Assembly (NCBI GenBank): GCA_001972305.1
Contig: BDDD01002863.1
Coordinates: 62,001-126,000 of the forward strand
Reading direction: 5' to 3'
DNA: 64,000 nt
From: Cephalotus follicularis
Lineage: Eukaryota; Streptophyta; Magnoliopsida; Oxalidales; Cephalotaceae
Part shown: piece after piece, positions 47,641 through 58,351 of the stretch
How the letters are laid out: every line of letters starts with the position of its first letter
Numbering within the stretch: the first letter of the stretch is position 1
The notes under the pieces: model-generated
Told to the model about the DNA's origin: nothing
Databases searched by the model: none
What the model saw: the letters and a program-made list of their open reading frames with translations, nothing else
Position numbers and translations under genes: made by a program

Positions 47641-49737
47641 TGTTGGAGTAGGGGTGACCCCTGCATGCCACGATGTGGTATTCAGCTTGTACAAACACTT
47701 TCTATTTATATGATCTGTATCCAGTTTATGTTTATGTGCATATTTAATTTACCAATGGCAAACCATACTATATGTATTATCCCAAACCATCTTAAATGGA
47801 TCGGATGATCACCATGTCATTCGAGTACACATATAGTGCCCTGTTGAAAAAGGGTTGGATCTCATGCCTGAGAGGTTATGAGAATGAGATCCTTACTCCC
47901 TTCTGACAAAATGTTCCAAGTCATAGGTTCACTTTTTGGGCAATAGATGAACCGTAAAGACTTGTCGTATTATGCTTGCTCCCGGGTTTAGTGGAGGATG
48001 GATCATCTCGTTGCCATTTGGGTTTACCCTAAAGCTGATGCGGGGTGCATGCAAGGAGCATGTCACTGAACCGACCCACCATAGGAAACCTATTTGGAAA
48101 GTCTTATCTATGTCAATAGGATTCCTATAGTCTCGGTAGTGTATAGTCTATGGTGACTAGTAGACCATTCGTGGAGCTACGTTGTGTCCGTAGACTTGAG
48201 CGGCTAGCATGCATTATGTTGCAACTGCAAGACTTTGATTTCCGCCTTCCCCGGTACTAGCCACGTGCTGGCAAAAGGGTTGTCTTTGGGTCTTGTGGAA
48301 ACTTCATTGAGATGTATGGGCGAGTTCGCAATAAGGAATCGTCACACCCGTAAGAGGGTGATCGGCTCTATATTATTTATGTCCGTTGTAGACTTAAAAT
48401 TCCTGACCAGGTATAGGCAGACTGGAATAGGGTTTTCCGGGATAGTCTGCCGATAGTCTCAGTGCGTACATGAATTTATAGTTATTGCGACTTTACCTGG
48501 GGGTGACATTATTCCGAACGCTAGGTCGCGGTCGGAGCTAAGTATGACGTAGGATACATGACACTTATGCCGTTGACTGGATAAAGTACTGGTTTACCGG
48601 ATAACGACTTATAGACATGGGTGATACCATGGATCCGGGGGGTGATAAGGAATCACACCGGGGTCATTTTAATAGTCAGGGACTATTAAAGTGGTCGTAG
48701 CAGAACTCCGGGATGTTCTGGCAAACTTATAGTCGTACCGGGATCCAACCGGGCTTTCGGGTCCCTTATGTTTTTGGATCATGTTGATATGTGCGGGGCA
48801 CATGTCATTGAGTGAGAGGATAGCACTTGGGAGGTGTTACTTGGCCTATGAATATTTATTTTGCTAGACTTTATTCATTTCTAAGGAAGTGAAATCGAGC
48901 TGCACCATAAATAGATCATTCCGGGCCGAGGGGTATTTTGGTCATTTGTGAAAAGTTGACTTTTCATGGTGAGAAAGAGGGTCAAACCCTAACTTTGTGA
49001 GCTAGGGTATGGCCGGCCTAAAATGGAGGCTAAGTCACTATGTAGTGACTAACTAGTTATTTTGAGTTAATTCAAAAGGAGAAAAGCCATCTTACCTTCC
49101 TCTTACCATACCAAAGCAATTGTAGGTGGAGATTACACAAAAATCTCTATCTCCAATTGTCTAGTTTTTCTAAAACATAAGCTTCACTTCAAGTGGCTTC
49201 ACAAAACTTCTTTGTCGTGCCAAGGGGAGCAATTAATGCGAAGGTGAAAGTCTTGGAGCTCAAAGGAAGGAAATCTCAAAGTTGAAGGAGTAAAGACGTT
49301 AAGTAAGTTCTATCATCCTTCACCTTTACTTTCTTTGTGGAAGTGGTGTGTGTGTTGTTCCTAGAGCTTTGCCAAGCTCTAGATGATTTGTTTATATGCA
49401 AGTTGTATGTTATGGCTAGGGTTATGCCGAACCCTAGCTCCCCTTTTAAGGGTTAGACAAAGTTTGAGAATGGGTTAGGGTATAGTGTGCTAATCCTATC
49501 CATTCACCTAGTTGGCCTTTTTGGGTTGAAAAATCCTAGGCCAACCAAACCCTCCTATGCTTGGATCGGCCATGTGGTCTTTTACATGTCCAATTAGTGA
49601 TCCTAGAGCCAACTTGGGACAATTTTAGGTAATGGTTTTGGGTGTTCTTTATGTCGGAATCCGATTTTTAAAATTAGTCACCCTAAATCCTAGTTGCCTG
49701 AAACTATTTTCTTCCACTGCGTTCCCAGGTTCCAACA
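47641..49737 (+). mobile_element. Copia 3' LTR
   Basis: 2097 bases, highly similar to the 5' LTR except for scattered substitutions and the absence of about 350 bases corresponding to 42437-42790. Confidence 0.93.
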
Positions 49738-49769
49738 ATATGTAATATGCATATCCATCCGTATACTTG

Positions 49770-49810
<41 letters not shown>

Positions 49811-49811
49811 A
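49770..49811 (+). repeat. (TA)n(TG)n microsatellite in B left LTR
   Basis: About ten TA followed by ten TG dinucleotides. The right LTR has a shorter version at 57008-57033, so the repeat has changed length between the two LTRs. Confidence 0.9.
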
Positions 49812-50174
49812 TACAATCATGCATCCATACAATTACAATTCGTACACATCAATCCATATAATTATTTAGAATGCATGAATGTAATGCAAGTAATAGTATA
49901 ACCTACATCGTAGCAACTGAGCTCGTAAAGCTCGGAAATCCTCTATCCTTAATCGTTTTGCTCATCCTTGATCATTTCCTTTATCCTGCATGCACAACAC
50001 ATTTCCGTTACCCTCTACGCACGGAAACCAAGAACCATTATCGGAGCTTCAGCCAGTTTCCGGCCAACTCATTCAGCCCCGGCGAAACCCAAAAACAGGT
50101 TCCACATTGGGCGATATATTCAAAACCATCGGAGGCTCAACGTGACTTGTCGTGAAACGCGCTGTCACGGCCGA

Positions 50175-50465
50175 CAGTGAGTCAACTCGCCAGTCAACCG
50201 CAGCCTCGGTCACAATCCAAAATCGCCTCACAACCATCAGTTCTACACGTCACTACCACAGACTCGCCGTGACTCGCTGTGTCACGACCGGCCAGTGAGT
50301 TCAACTCACTGAGTTGACTCGTCGATCGTCCTCAGCTCCGGCCAACACCATAAAACGCATCACAACCACCCGACAAACACGTCTAAGCCCTTAACTCGCC
50401 GAGACTCGGAGCCAAAAGCGCGGTCCAAGGCGGCAGCGAGTTGGCTCCACTGAGTCAACTCGTCA
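50175..50465. repeat. GAGTC palindrome cluster (B left LTR)
   Basis: Motifs such as GAGTCAACTCGCCAGTCAAC, GTTCAACTCACTGAGTTGAC and CACTGAGTCAACTCGTC recur at 40-130 base intervals. The right-LTR counterpart is 57395-57690. Confidence 0.65.
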
Positions 50466-51128
50466 GCTTGATTCCAGCCGTTTCCGGCCAAATGATGCCA
50501 AACTAGCCACTGAAATGGGTGTATCCGGCCTCCTAGGTGAAGACCGGACCCTCATGCGATGCTAACCGGCGGTGGAACGCACGGCAGCGGCATGACAGGG
50601 GCGACAGTGACGGCGTCGGGGAGAAGAGAGAAGAAGGAAAAGAGAAGAGGAAATGGGGTTACCGTGGGTCGCAGCACGCTTCCGGCCGTCAAGCTTCGCC
50701 CGACGCCATTTCTTCTCTGGCGCCATCTCTCTCCCGTTCTCTCCCGATGTCTCTCTCCCACTGTCTCACACTCTCTCCCACTCTGCCTTCTTTCTTCACA
50801 CACGGGCGCCTTATGAGCCCGAGTGTGTTGTTTTTTTTTTTTAGTCTCTCCTTTAGTATTTACCAGCCAAAATACTAAGGCCTGGGTCCCGTTTAATCCG
50901 CAAACGGCAATATTAATTATCCGAACTGGTGCCAAAAGTATCGCAATAAAAATTCGAACATAGGGGCTTATTGTCGCGCATTAAAAATGGGCTTTATTAA
51001 TCATTTCGGGCCTTACGATTTGTGGCTCCAATACGCGATGCCTTTATTAATTCGGGCTCCATCGGCTCAATACGGCCATACACTGTACCAATATTAAAAT
51101 AATTATTTATAAAATTCGGGGCCTTACA

Positions 51129-51141
51129 TCCTCCCCTCCTT
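51129..51141 (-). promoter_or_regulatory. Polypurine tract of B
   Basis: AAGGAGGGGAGGA on the minus strand, directly inside the 3' LTR and identical to the tract of G. Confidence 0.88.
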
Positions 51142-51815
51142 AGAAAAATCTCGTCCCGAGATTTCCTAGGTTAAATCATGTGAGGGTAGAATGTCCGCGC
51201 TTCTTTCTCGCGTTTCATACAACTTTCTGACGCTTATAGCATTATCATCACATTTCACCCATGAAGCGTCCTCATCCTTTGACCATTTGGTCCACGACCG
51301 TATAACCCGTTTCATCGTCCTTCGGCGTCCATATCATTCCAAAACCATCTCTGAACATATATTTATATACATATATATGAGTTCTCCTCAAACTCGTATC
51401 CATCCTTAGCTCTAACGGCTCGTATGGTAGCACGTGAGAAGGATCTGGATAGTACATTCTGAGTACTGAGGTATGAACACCTTATAAAATAAATGATCTT
51501 CCTGTGTGAGTTCTGCTAACGGCAGAAGTCCATTCGAACTGTTATCTCTATTCATCAAGCTTCTGTGATGCCACCATGATCTAGGGCATATATACTACCT
51601 TATATAGTAGGTTCCAATCCCGTAGGCTGAGTGGTAAGGAAAGCCTATAGGATATTGTGCCCACTCCTTCGTCATGTCATTCCACCAAATTGAATTACAT
51701 ATGTCGATACATCTTGCTAATCGCCGGATGTACTGAGAAACTGGAGCGATAAGCTTGTAACTATAGCTCCTCCGTCAACTTTTCGTTGTAAAGGGCACAA
51801 ACTCTGCCTTGGGAT
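51142..51815 (-). other. B 3' internal remnant, no clear coding signature
   Basis: Integrase should lie here but no DDE, zinc or chromodomain motif is readable. Around 51690-51770 the sequence matches 9600-9690 of element G on the opposite strand, so it is shared internal sequence. A short (TA)n run lies near 51358-51380. Confidence 0.5.
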
Positions 51816-51819
51816 TTTA

Positions 51820-52074
51820 TTAACTTATCACCACGAATCGAGAATTCGGGTTTGAATTCGTCTTGATCATGTAATGTAGCCTTAAGCAATTCATCATCCA
51901 TCCTTTCAGCCTCTCAATTCTATCCATCGTCCACAGTCGTGCTTGAACTTGAGAGACCGTCAAGCAAGCTAATCGGCGACTTAAGACGTCTGCAAGCATA
52001 TTAGCATTGCCTGGTTGACATTGGATATCACAGATGTAACCATTGAGTAGCTCCATCGACCTTCTTTGTTTCAC
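51820..52074 (-). pseudogene. B RNase H C-terminal end
   Basis: The frame begins MKQRRSMELLNGYICDIQ, CQPGNANMLADVLSRRLACL, the well-known last part of Ty3/gypsy RNase H (the HPGKAN-ADALSRR region), with CQPGNAN for YHPGKAN. After about residue 40 similarity fades. It is separated from the preceding RNase H part by stops and a frame change. Confidence 0.8.
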
Positions 52075-52213
52075 ATTTAGATCCTTCTAAAAGAAAGGAT
52101 GTTTCGAACCCTTGTGATCTGCGAAAACCTCTAACTTTGTGCTCTATAGACAGGGTCTCCATTGGCGTAGCGCACGGCTAACGCTGCAAATTCTAGGTCG
52201 TGAGTGGAATAAC

Positions 52214-52735
52214 TCACTCCTGAGGCTCCAACTTTCCATAAGACATAGGGGCTTGTTCCCCAAACAATCTCAAAACACAAACCGCACCGTTCCCTGAGGC
52301 ATCACTATATACCACGAAACCAACATTGCCCTCAGGTAAAACCATGATCGGCGCAGATATTAGATGATGTTTTAACTCCTGGAAGCTCCCTTTACCACCG
52401 TCATCTTTTACATCCTGTCTTTCTGCGTCAATCGAGTCAAAGGTGTGGTAATCCGTAAAAATTCCTCGACAAAGCGGCGATAGTAACCCGCTAAGCCTAA
52501 GAAACCACGGACTATTATCACGTTTATCAGCCATTTCCAATCCCTTGTCACTTCTATCATTGTTAGGTTCACAGACGAACCAGCACTGGTCAACGTGAAC
52601 AAGGAAACTACCTCCAATAAAAACACTCCATACTTGCTGAATTGGCATACCACTGGCGATCTCGCAAGACCTGCCATGTTTAGCACAACCACTTCCCATG
52701 GCATTCCGCAAGCTTGGAATGCACCAACACATCAT
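52214..52735 (-). pseudogene. B RT thumb and RNase H N-terminus
   Basis: Two overlapping frames carry one protein. One gives [30 protein letters not shown] and TTPLTRLTQKDRM (RT thumb). The other continues with GSFQELKHHLISAPIMVLPE, GNVGFVVYSDASGNGAVCVL and a degraded YASRQLKPHE equivalent (RNase H start, with the first catalytic Asp in YSDAS). A frameshift near 52410 separates them. RNase H removes template RNA during cDNA synthesis; this copy is inactive. Confidence 0.85.
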
Positions 52736-52870
52736 CGAAGGAGACTACGATGATATGGTCAAGATATGGATTGCACACCCCTTGCATAAAGTTCGTGAAA
52801 GTAGTAAGGAATTGACCATCCCCTTTTACCACACTACGATCCACCTACAAGGTCCATATCGTGACTTGGA
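52690..52870 (-). pseudogene. B RT palm fragment
   Basis: Minus-strand reading gives FTNFMQ-like sequence, NPYLDHIIVVSFDDVLVHSK and a following LAECHGKW. This is the catalytic strand of RT with SFDD in place of FIDD/YVDD, both aspartates kept. The fingers motifs that should come before it are not readable in 52870-53700, so the RT is internally truncated. Confidence 0.7.
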
Positions 52871-53720
52871 GATTGTCGATGATAACTCATCTCCAAATGG
52901 ATCCATCTCTGTAACCACTTTCTAACTCATCCATCGGCAACACTAGGAGGTTTGCCGTCATATAGGGTCAGCTATCTTTATAGCGCACGACTCACACACT
53001 CCTTTAGGATGAATAGATTCTCCCATTGGGGTGTTAACTTACATAACATGCCATAAGGGTTCTGGTTTCTCATTCGCATGACATATGAGTCACAAGGCAA
53101 TACATGAATTGAGCGAATCCGGATCCATATCCGTATCTTTGCCATGCCATAACCTTATACCATAAACTGTACAATATACGTCCTGTAGTCAGGGCTCGTC
53201 GACCCCTCCTCTCGGTGCCACACAGATCCACCACGGTCATCTCAGTCGGTGACCTGTTCGCTTCATATGTCATGGCCCTCACTGTCACACCATTGGTATA
53301 TCTCATGGGGTTTCGAAGGGGTTGCCTTTTCGAAGTCGGCCTTCCTTGCAAGCCTAGACTACTTGGCGGTCTCAGAAACGACCTACTCGGTAGCCTTAGG
53401 TGCTAGCCTGACTAGGGAATCCTTTAAGGATAGAACCCAAGCAAATCCAGAAACTTCATATAAAACAGGACATTTGAGCGTCAACACCATCCTCTAGGCG
53501 TCGACGTAATCATTGTAGGCGTCAACGTGTAACACTGGTTAATGCAGAGAAACGCGAAAGAATGGTCATCGCGTTAACTCTTCACTCATAGGCGTCGACG
53601 CTATGAACCAATGCGTCGACGTGTTGATCAACAGAGGGGTTGACAAACAAAGGAGAATTCGTGTCAAACCCCCTAGAAACAATCAATCAGATGCTATGAA
53701 CCCTTCTTTAAGCGTAAGGA
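52871..53720 (-). other. B internal region with foreign insert and GTCGAC cores
   Basis: RT fingers would be expected but are not seen. At 53480-53640 there are five GCGTCGACG/GCGTCAACG cores (for example GGCGTCGACGTAATC and TGCGTCGACGTG), a motif otherwise typical of LTRs here. This suggests an LTR fragment inserted or recombined into pol; its ends cannot be defined. Confidence 0.4.
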
Positions 53721-53722
53721 TG

Positions 53723-53992
53723 TTAACTCACCAGGAACCACGTCCAGGTATTCACAACAACCAGAACATCCTCAAACCTCGGTACCAGTCTCCTGTTATC
53801 GGTTACATATGCCAGATATCCACTGTAACCTTGTCTCATAAGTCTATCAGCATGAACGGCTGATATCATCTGAATTGGCTGATGATCCAAAGTCCCAATA
53901 AACTGGAATTTAGACCATCTTGATATATTGAAGGTTACGACCTCCCCGTAACCATTCACATGGGTACAATGTGCTGCTAACCAATCCATCAT
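53723..53992 (-). pseudogene. B protease C-terminus and linker to RT
   Basis: An 89-codon frame starts MMDWLAAHCTHVNGYGEVVT, the segment after the protease active site in Ty3/gypsy elements, continues with FNISRWSKFQFIGT and ends in GYLAYVTDNRRLVPRFEDVL, the linker leading to RT. The upstream active-site motif and gag are not found; only 500 bases separate this from the LTR. Confidence 0.82.
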
Positions 53993-54475
53993 ATATCCTT
54001 ATGAGGGTTAACTAAACACACATACTGTCGTCCGACTATACCATCACAATTCGGACCATTATGATCCGTAAACATATCATATCCATATCCATACCTTATC
54101 CCTTAGCCATAACCGCACGATCCCTAACCGTACGATTCATGGGTGTACGGTCCGCAACCGTACGATCCAAAACTGTATAACTAGCCCATACCATAAAACT
54201 GTGAGACTAGGTCAAACTGTATGTCCTCGGTACTTCCTGACCGTGGGACTAGTCTAAATGTGGTATGGTAGTTCCTTTCCTTTTCCGTTCCATATCTACT
54301 TGTTTAAGAGACAAAGATTCAGCTATCGACTTCACATACCCATAATTCCAAGATACTCCATGTAACACTTATCATTCCGCTGTTCCAAGTAACTCCAAAT
54401 AGCACTTTATTTCCATCAATCATTCTCAATTCCCATAGCCAAGGACCCTATCCTGGCGTATCCAGCATAGGACCA

Positions 54476-54487
54476 GCTCTGATACCA
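54476..54487 (-). promoter_or_regulatory. Primer-binding site of B
   Basis: TGGTATCAGAGC on the minus strand, three bases inside the 5' LTR end. It is identical to the copia site and confirms that B reads on the minus strand. Confidence 0.92.
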
Positions 54488-54490
54488 AGC

Positions 54491-57400
54491 TGTCGAGCCC
54501 CGAACCGTGAGAGTAAACCCCCACGATCCGACACGCGAGATACAATCCCTTCAATCCATCTATATCATATAATTCACACTCCAAAAAGTGCTATAAATTC
54601 AAAACTTTAAACCAAAGTCATATAAGCGGAAGAATCATATATACATCAGCGGAATTAATCAATCCAAATAAAACTAACTCTTAAAATCTCCCGAAATTTC
54701 GGCATGAAGTATTCGTTTATAGGACTAAACCCCCTGTAAAGGAAAACACATTTTATATATTTTCACACTCCCGAAGGAGGAATCAACAGTTTATGTACGT
54801 ATGGGGCTCAGCCCCCAGCAATCACAACTTAACTCATTATCACATCATTCTAATGCCTCTAAAGATGGGCTTGTCCTTGTTTAATACATCAATACACATA
54901 TCATAAGCACTGCCACATGCCGGCAGGTCAATATCTGAAATAAAACATCACTATAAATCTTTATATCTGTCTCTTATACATAACAAGTCTAACATATCAG
55001 TACAGTTCATTTAATCATAAACATGAGTCCCTTTTCTTTACAACTCTTATATTCAACTCATATAAACAAAACAAAATACGAGCAACTCCATATACAATTG
55101 GCTAACAAAATCTGTTATAGAAAACCTGTCCTTATCAGCTTACCTCGTTGCAATCCATCACCTGGGCCTGGGCCTGACCCATTCCACACACAGGGGAAAT
55201 GGGTCAGCGACATAATGTCGTGTAGGTATACTATGCTATGCATGCAACAGTATAATAGTGTATGTGTGCAACAGTATATCAATGTATGTCGTGTAGTGCA
55301 TCAGCATAATGCTGATATGCGTGCAATAGTATATCAATGTATGTCATGTAGTGCATCAGCATAATGGTGATATGCGTGCAACGGTATAATATATATGTAT
55401 GGTATGTCATGTGCAAAAATGACAATTGTGGACGGCGTCAGGATACCAACTGTCCCTAAGCAGTGGTATACTGGGTTGGTCCTAATCACATAAAAGCCAT
55501 AGGCCTGCAGACAATCCATATAACAATCCATATCAATCATAGGGACAATCAGTCCATAGGGTCCATCCCACCCTCGATGCACTTTTGGTGTCGTGGAGGT
55601 GTGAGGAATGAGATAACACTGACCACGTCATTTATTTCATAATTCATATTGGTCTTCTCACAATGTGGGGTAAGCTCTTTTGTATGGTCCGCACCACGAT
55701 GTGAGATAGGTCCTGTACATAATGGTCTGCAATCACAATGTGAGGTAAGCACTGTACATAATGGTCCGCAATCACAATGTGAGGTAAACACTGTACGTAC
55801 TGGTCCGCAATCACAATGTGAGGTAAACTCTTTTGTATGGTCCGCAATCACAATGTGAGGTAAGCACTGTACGTAATAGTCAACCACAAGGTGAGGTAAG
55901 CTCTTTTGTATGGTCCGCGATCACCATGTGGTATAAACTGTGGTCTAACATTCATGACATTCACGACGGAAATGAAAGTCAGGAATGGGTTATCTCGTTA
56001 GTCTCATACTATACAATCAATAATCCATCCCATAGTTGTGACCCAAAATCATGTGTGTTTTTAAATAATAGGGACCATTTTGTAAAGGATCTCATGGGAT
56101 CCACATCCGTCAAAACATGTAATATCATTTCTGTAATCATGAGTCATTTTGTTTCATATTCAATGGCCATTTTTGTGTCCATAATCCATTTTGTAATCAA
56201 TTTTCTCATATATCATTTGGTTGGTCCCTATCGAAGTTATAACGAATGGAAAGGGAGTCCGAATGGGAGTATCCGCGCCCAGATGTCCCAATGGAAGCAC
56301 CCGGCCATTCTAAAATCCATAAAACAATGGAGAGGAAGTCCAAATAAGATATCTGCGTCTCGATATCCCAATGGAACTATCCTGACCATTTTGAAAACCA
56401 TTTAGAAACCATTTGCGTAAAACTCTTTTATCGAGTACTTTCCTTAAAACTTCACTTAAACATCGATTTAGAAATCGAAAGTGATACATAAGGATTTCCA
56501 TAGGTTACAAAGCCTTAGGGAGGCTTTCTATGGAATCCGGTTGAAGATAAAACCATTTTGGATGGAAAACCATATAAAATAGGGTGTTTGGGCTGAATAG
56601 GGCACTAAGCGTCGATTCTTAGCCCCGAGCGTCAATAGTTTTAAAAAGCACAAGTATAAAGTTTCAACGGTTTGTTTTAAAGCATAAGGCGTCGACTGTT
56701 TGGTTTAACTCATAAAAGCGTCGATTGTAAGTTTAACACATAAAAGCGTCGACTGTAAGTTTAACACATAAAAGCGTCGACAAGTTTAGTTTTGAAAGCA
56801 TAAAGCGTCGACGATTTTGATAGAAAATGTCGTTTGTGAAAGAGTTCGTAAACCAAAGGAACTATGTCCGAAACAGTTCAAAGCCTTTTAAAAATCATCC
56901 CATAGCCCGTGAATTGAGAGAAGGCAAGAATTCATCTTCTCTTAATTCAATATCGAACCTTTATGTCATGTGTCATATGCAATATGCATATCCATCCGTA
57001 TACTTGTATATATATATATATATGTGTGTGTATATACAATCATGCATCCATACAAGTACAATTTGTACACATCAATCCATATAATTATTTAGAATGCATG
57101 AATGTAATGCAAGCAATAGTATAACCTACCTCGTAGCAACTGAGCTCGTAAAGCTCGGAAATCCTTTATCCTTAATCGTTTTGCTCATCCTTGATCATTT
57201 CCTTTATCCTGCATGCACAACACATTTCCGTTACCCTCTATGCACAGAAACCAAGAACCGTTATCGGAGCTTCGGCCAGTTTCCGGCCAACTCATTCAGC
57301 CCCGGCGAAACCCAAAAATAGGTTCCACATTGGGAGATATATTCAAAACCATCGGAGGCTCACCGTGACTCGTCGTGAAACGCGCTGTCATGGCCGACAG

Positions 57401-58351
57401 CGAGTCAACTCACTGAGTCAACTCGCCGGTCAACCGCAGCCTCGGTCACAACCCAAAATCGCCTCACAACCATTAGTTCTACACGTCACTGCCACAGACT
57501 CGCCGTGTCACGACCGGCCAGTGAGTTCAACTCACTGAGTTGACTCGCCGGTCGTCCTCAGCTCCGGCCAATACCATAAAACGCATCATAACCACCCGAC
57601 AAACACGTCTAAGCCCTTAACTCGCCGAGACTCGGTGCCAAAAGCGTGGTCCAAGGCGGCAGTAAGTTGGCTCCACTGAGTCAACTCGTCAGTTTGATTC
57701 CGGCCGTTTACGGCCAAATGACGCCAAACCAGCCACTGAAATGGGTGTATCCGGCCTCCTAGGTGAAGACCGGACCCTCCTGCGACGCTAACCGGCTGTG
57801 GAACGCACGACGGCGGCGTGACAGGGGCGACAGTGACGGCGTCGGGGAGAAGAGAGAAGAAGGAAAAGAGAAGAGGAAAGGGGGTTACCGTGGGTGAGCA
57901 CGCTTCCGGCCGTCAAGCTTCGCCCGACGCCATTTCTTCTCCGGCGCCATCTCTCTCCCGTTCTCTCCCGATGTCTCTCTCCCACTGTCTCACACTCTCT
58001 CCCACTCTGCCTTCTTTCTTCACACACGGGCGCCTTATGCGCCCGAGTGTGTTTTTTTTTCTTTTAGTCTCTCCTTTAGTATTTACCAGCCAAAATACTA
58101 AGGCCTGGGTCCCGTTTAATCCACAAACGGCAATATTAATTATCCGAACTGGTGCCAAAATTATCGCAATAAAAATGCGAACATAGGGGCTTATTGTCGC
58201 GCATTAAAAATGGGCTTTATTAATCATTTCGGGCCTTACGATTTGCGGCTCCAATACGCGATGCCTTTAGTAATTCGGGCTCCATCGGCTCAATACGGCC
58301 ACACACTGTACCAATATTAAAATAATTATTTATTAAATTCGGGGCCTTACA
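54491..58351 (-). mobile_element. B 5' LTR (right), uninterrupted
   Basis: 3861 bases, in the plus direction TGTCGAGCCCCGAACC to TTCGGGGCCTTACA. It shows the structure the left LTR had before copia inserted: the target ATATG is at 56975-56979. It contains the tandem repeats at 55225-55385 and 55670-55925, the GCGTCGACTG cluster at 56608-56822 and the GAGTC cluster at 57395-57690. In sense direction a GTAAC candidate donor lies at 57888-57884 followed by a CT-rich run. Confidence 0.93.

Larger units (their letters stand above)
46365..47651 (+). pseudogene. Copia pol remnant: protease, pre-integrase, (gap), RNase H
   Basis: Same frame as gag. After the broken knuckle comes STWVVDLGCGTNIF, the protease active site with Asp-Leu-Gly in place of Asp-Ser/Thr-Gly. 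The integrase zinc-binding region follows: YLWHCRLGHPSEARLTRLVK ... FPTCEPC (HHCC pattern). An 89-N gap (47057-47145) intervenes, and sequence resumes in RNase H: FTDSSFNSDPDDHKSVSGFV, SWRSSKQETTADSTTEAEYV with the catalytic Glu, VVYCDNDGAVAQAKEP with the catalytic Asp, SKHIQRRYHLIRE and ENLADPLTKAM. Integrase core and RT, about 800-900 residues, are absent. Either the element is internally deleted or the gap hides about 2.5 kb. Continuity of frame across the N run is not evidence of a real join. The frame ends in the 3' LTR at 47651. Confidence 0.88.
41007..49737 (+). mobile_element. Ty1/copia element (TSD ATATG) in B's left LTR
   Basis: LTRs 41007-43455 and 47641-49737 start TGTTGGAG and end TTCCAACA, a 6-base terminal inverted repeat (TGTTGG/CCAACA). 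Perfect ATATG duplications lie at 41002-41006 and 49738-49742. A canonical primer site follows the 5' LTR and a purine tract precedes the 3' LTR. gag, protease, the pre-integrase zinc region and RNase H are present in one frame, but integrase and RT are missing around an N gap. The domain order (integrase before RT) is Ty1/copia type. The two LTRs are very similar, so this is the most recent insertion in the nest. Confidence 0.95.
38798..51128 (-). mobile_element. B 3' LTR (left), split by copia
   Basis: In the plus direction it runs TGTCGAGCCCCGAACC to TTCGGGGCCTTACA. Its own sequence is 38798-41006 plus 49743-51128, about 3.6 kb. It lacks about 350 bases present in the right LTR (55930-56270) at the junction near 40303 but has more units of the TGGTCCGCAATCACAATG repeat. 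Confidence 0.9.
38798..58351 (-). mobile_element. Element B: Ty3/gypsy (TSD GTTTT), interrupted by copia
   Basis: In element sense (minus) the 5' LTR is 58351-54491, then primer site, a short broken gag-pol region (54490-51142), polypurine tract (51141-51129) and the 3' LTR (51128-38798, containing the copia element). Perfect GTTTT duplications lie at 38793-38797 and 58352-58356 inside the A solo LTR. Long stretches of the two LTRs look identical (for example 40339-40850 and 56313-56820), so the insertion is younger than C. The internal region of 3.36 kb lacks gag and most of integrase. Confidence 0.93.

Noticed and set aside
50537-50935. Overlapping frames of 63-127 codons on both strands (also 57788-58186)
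   Set aside because: They fall in the GA/CT tract of both B LTRs; both strands open, no family resemblance.
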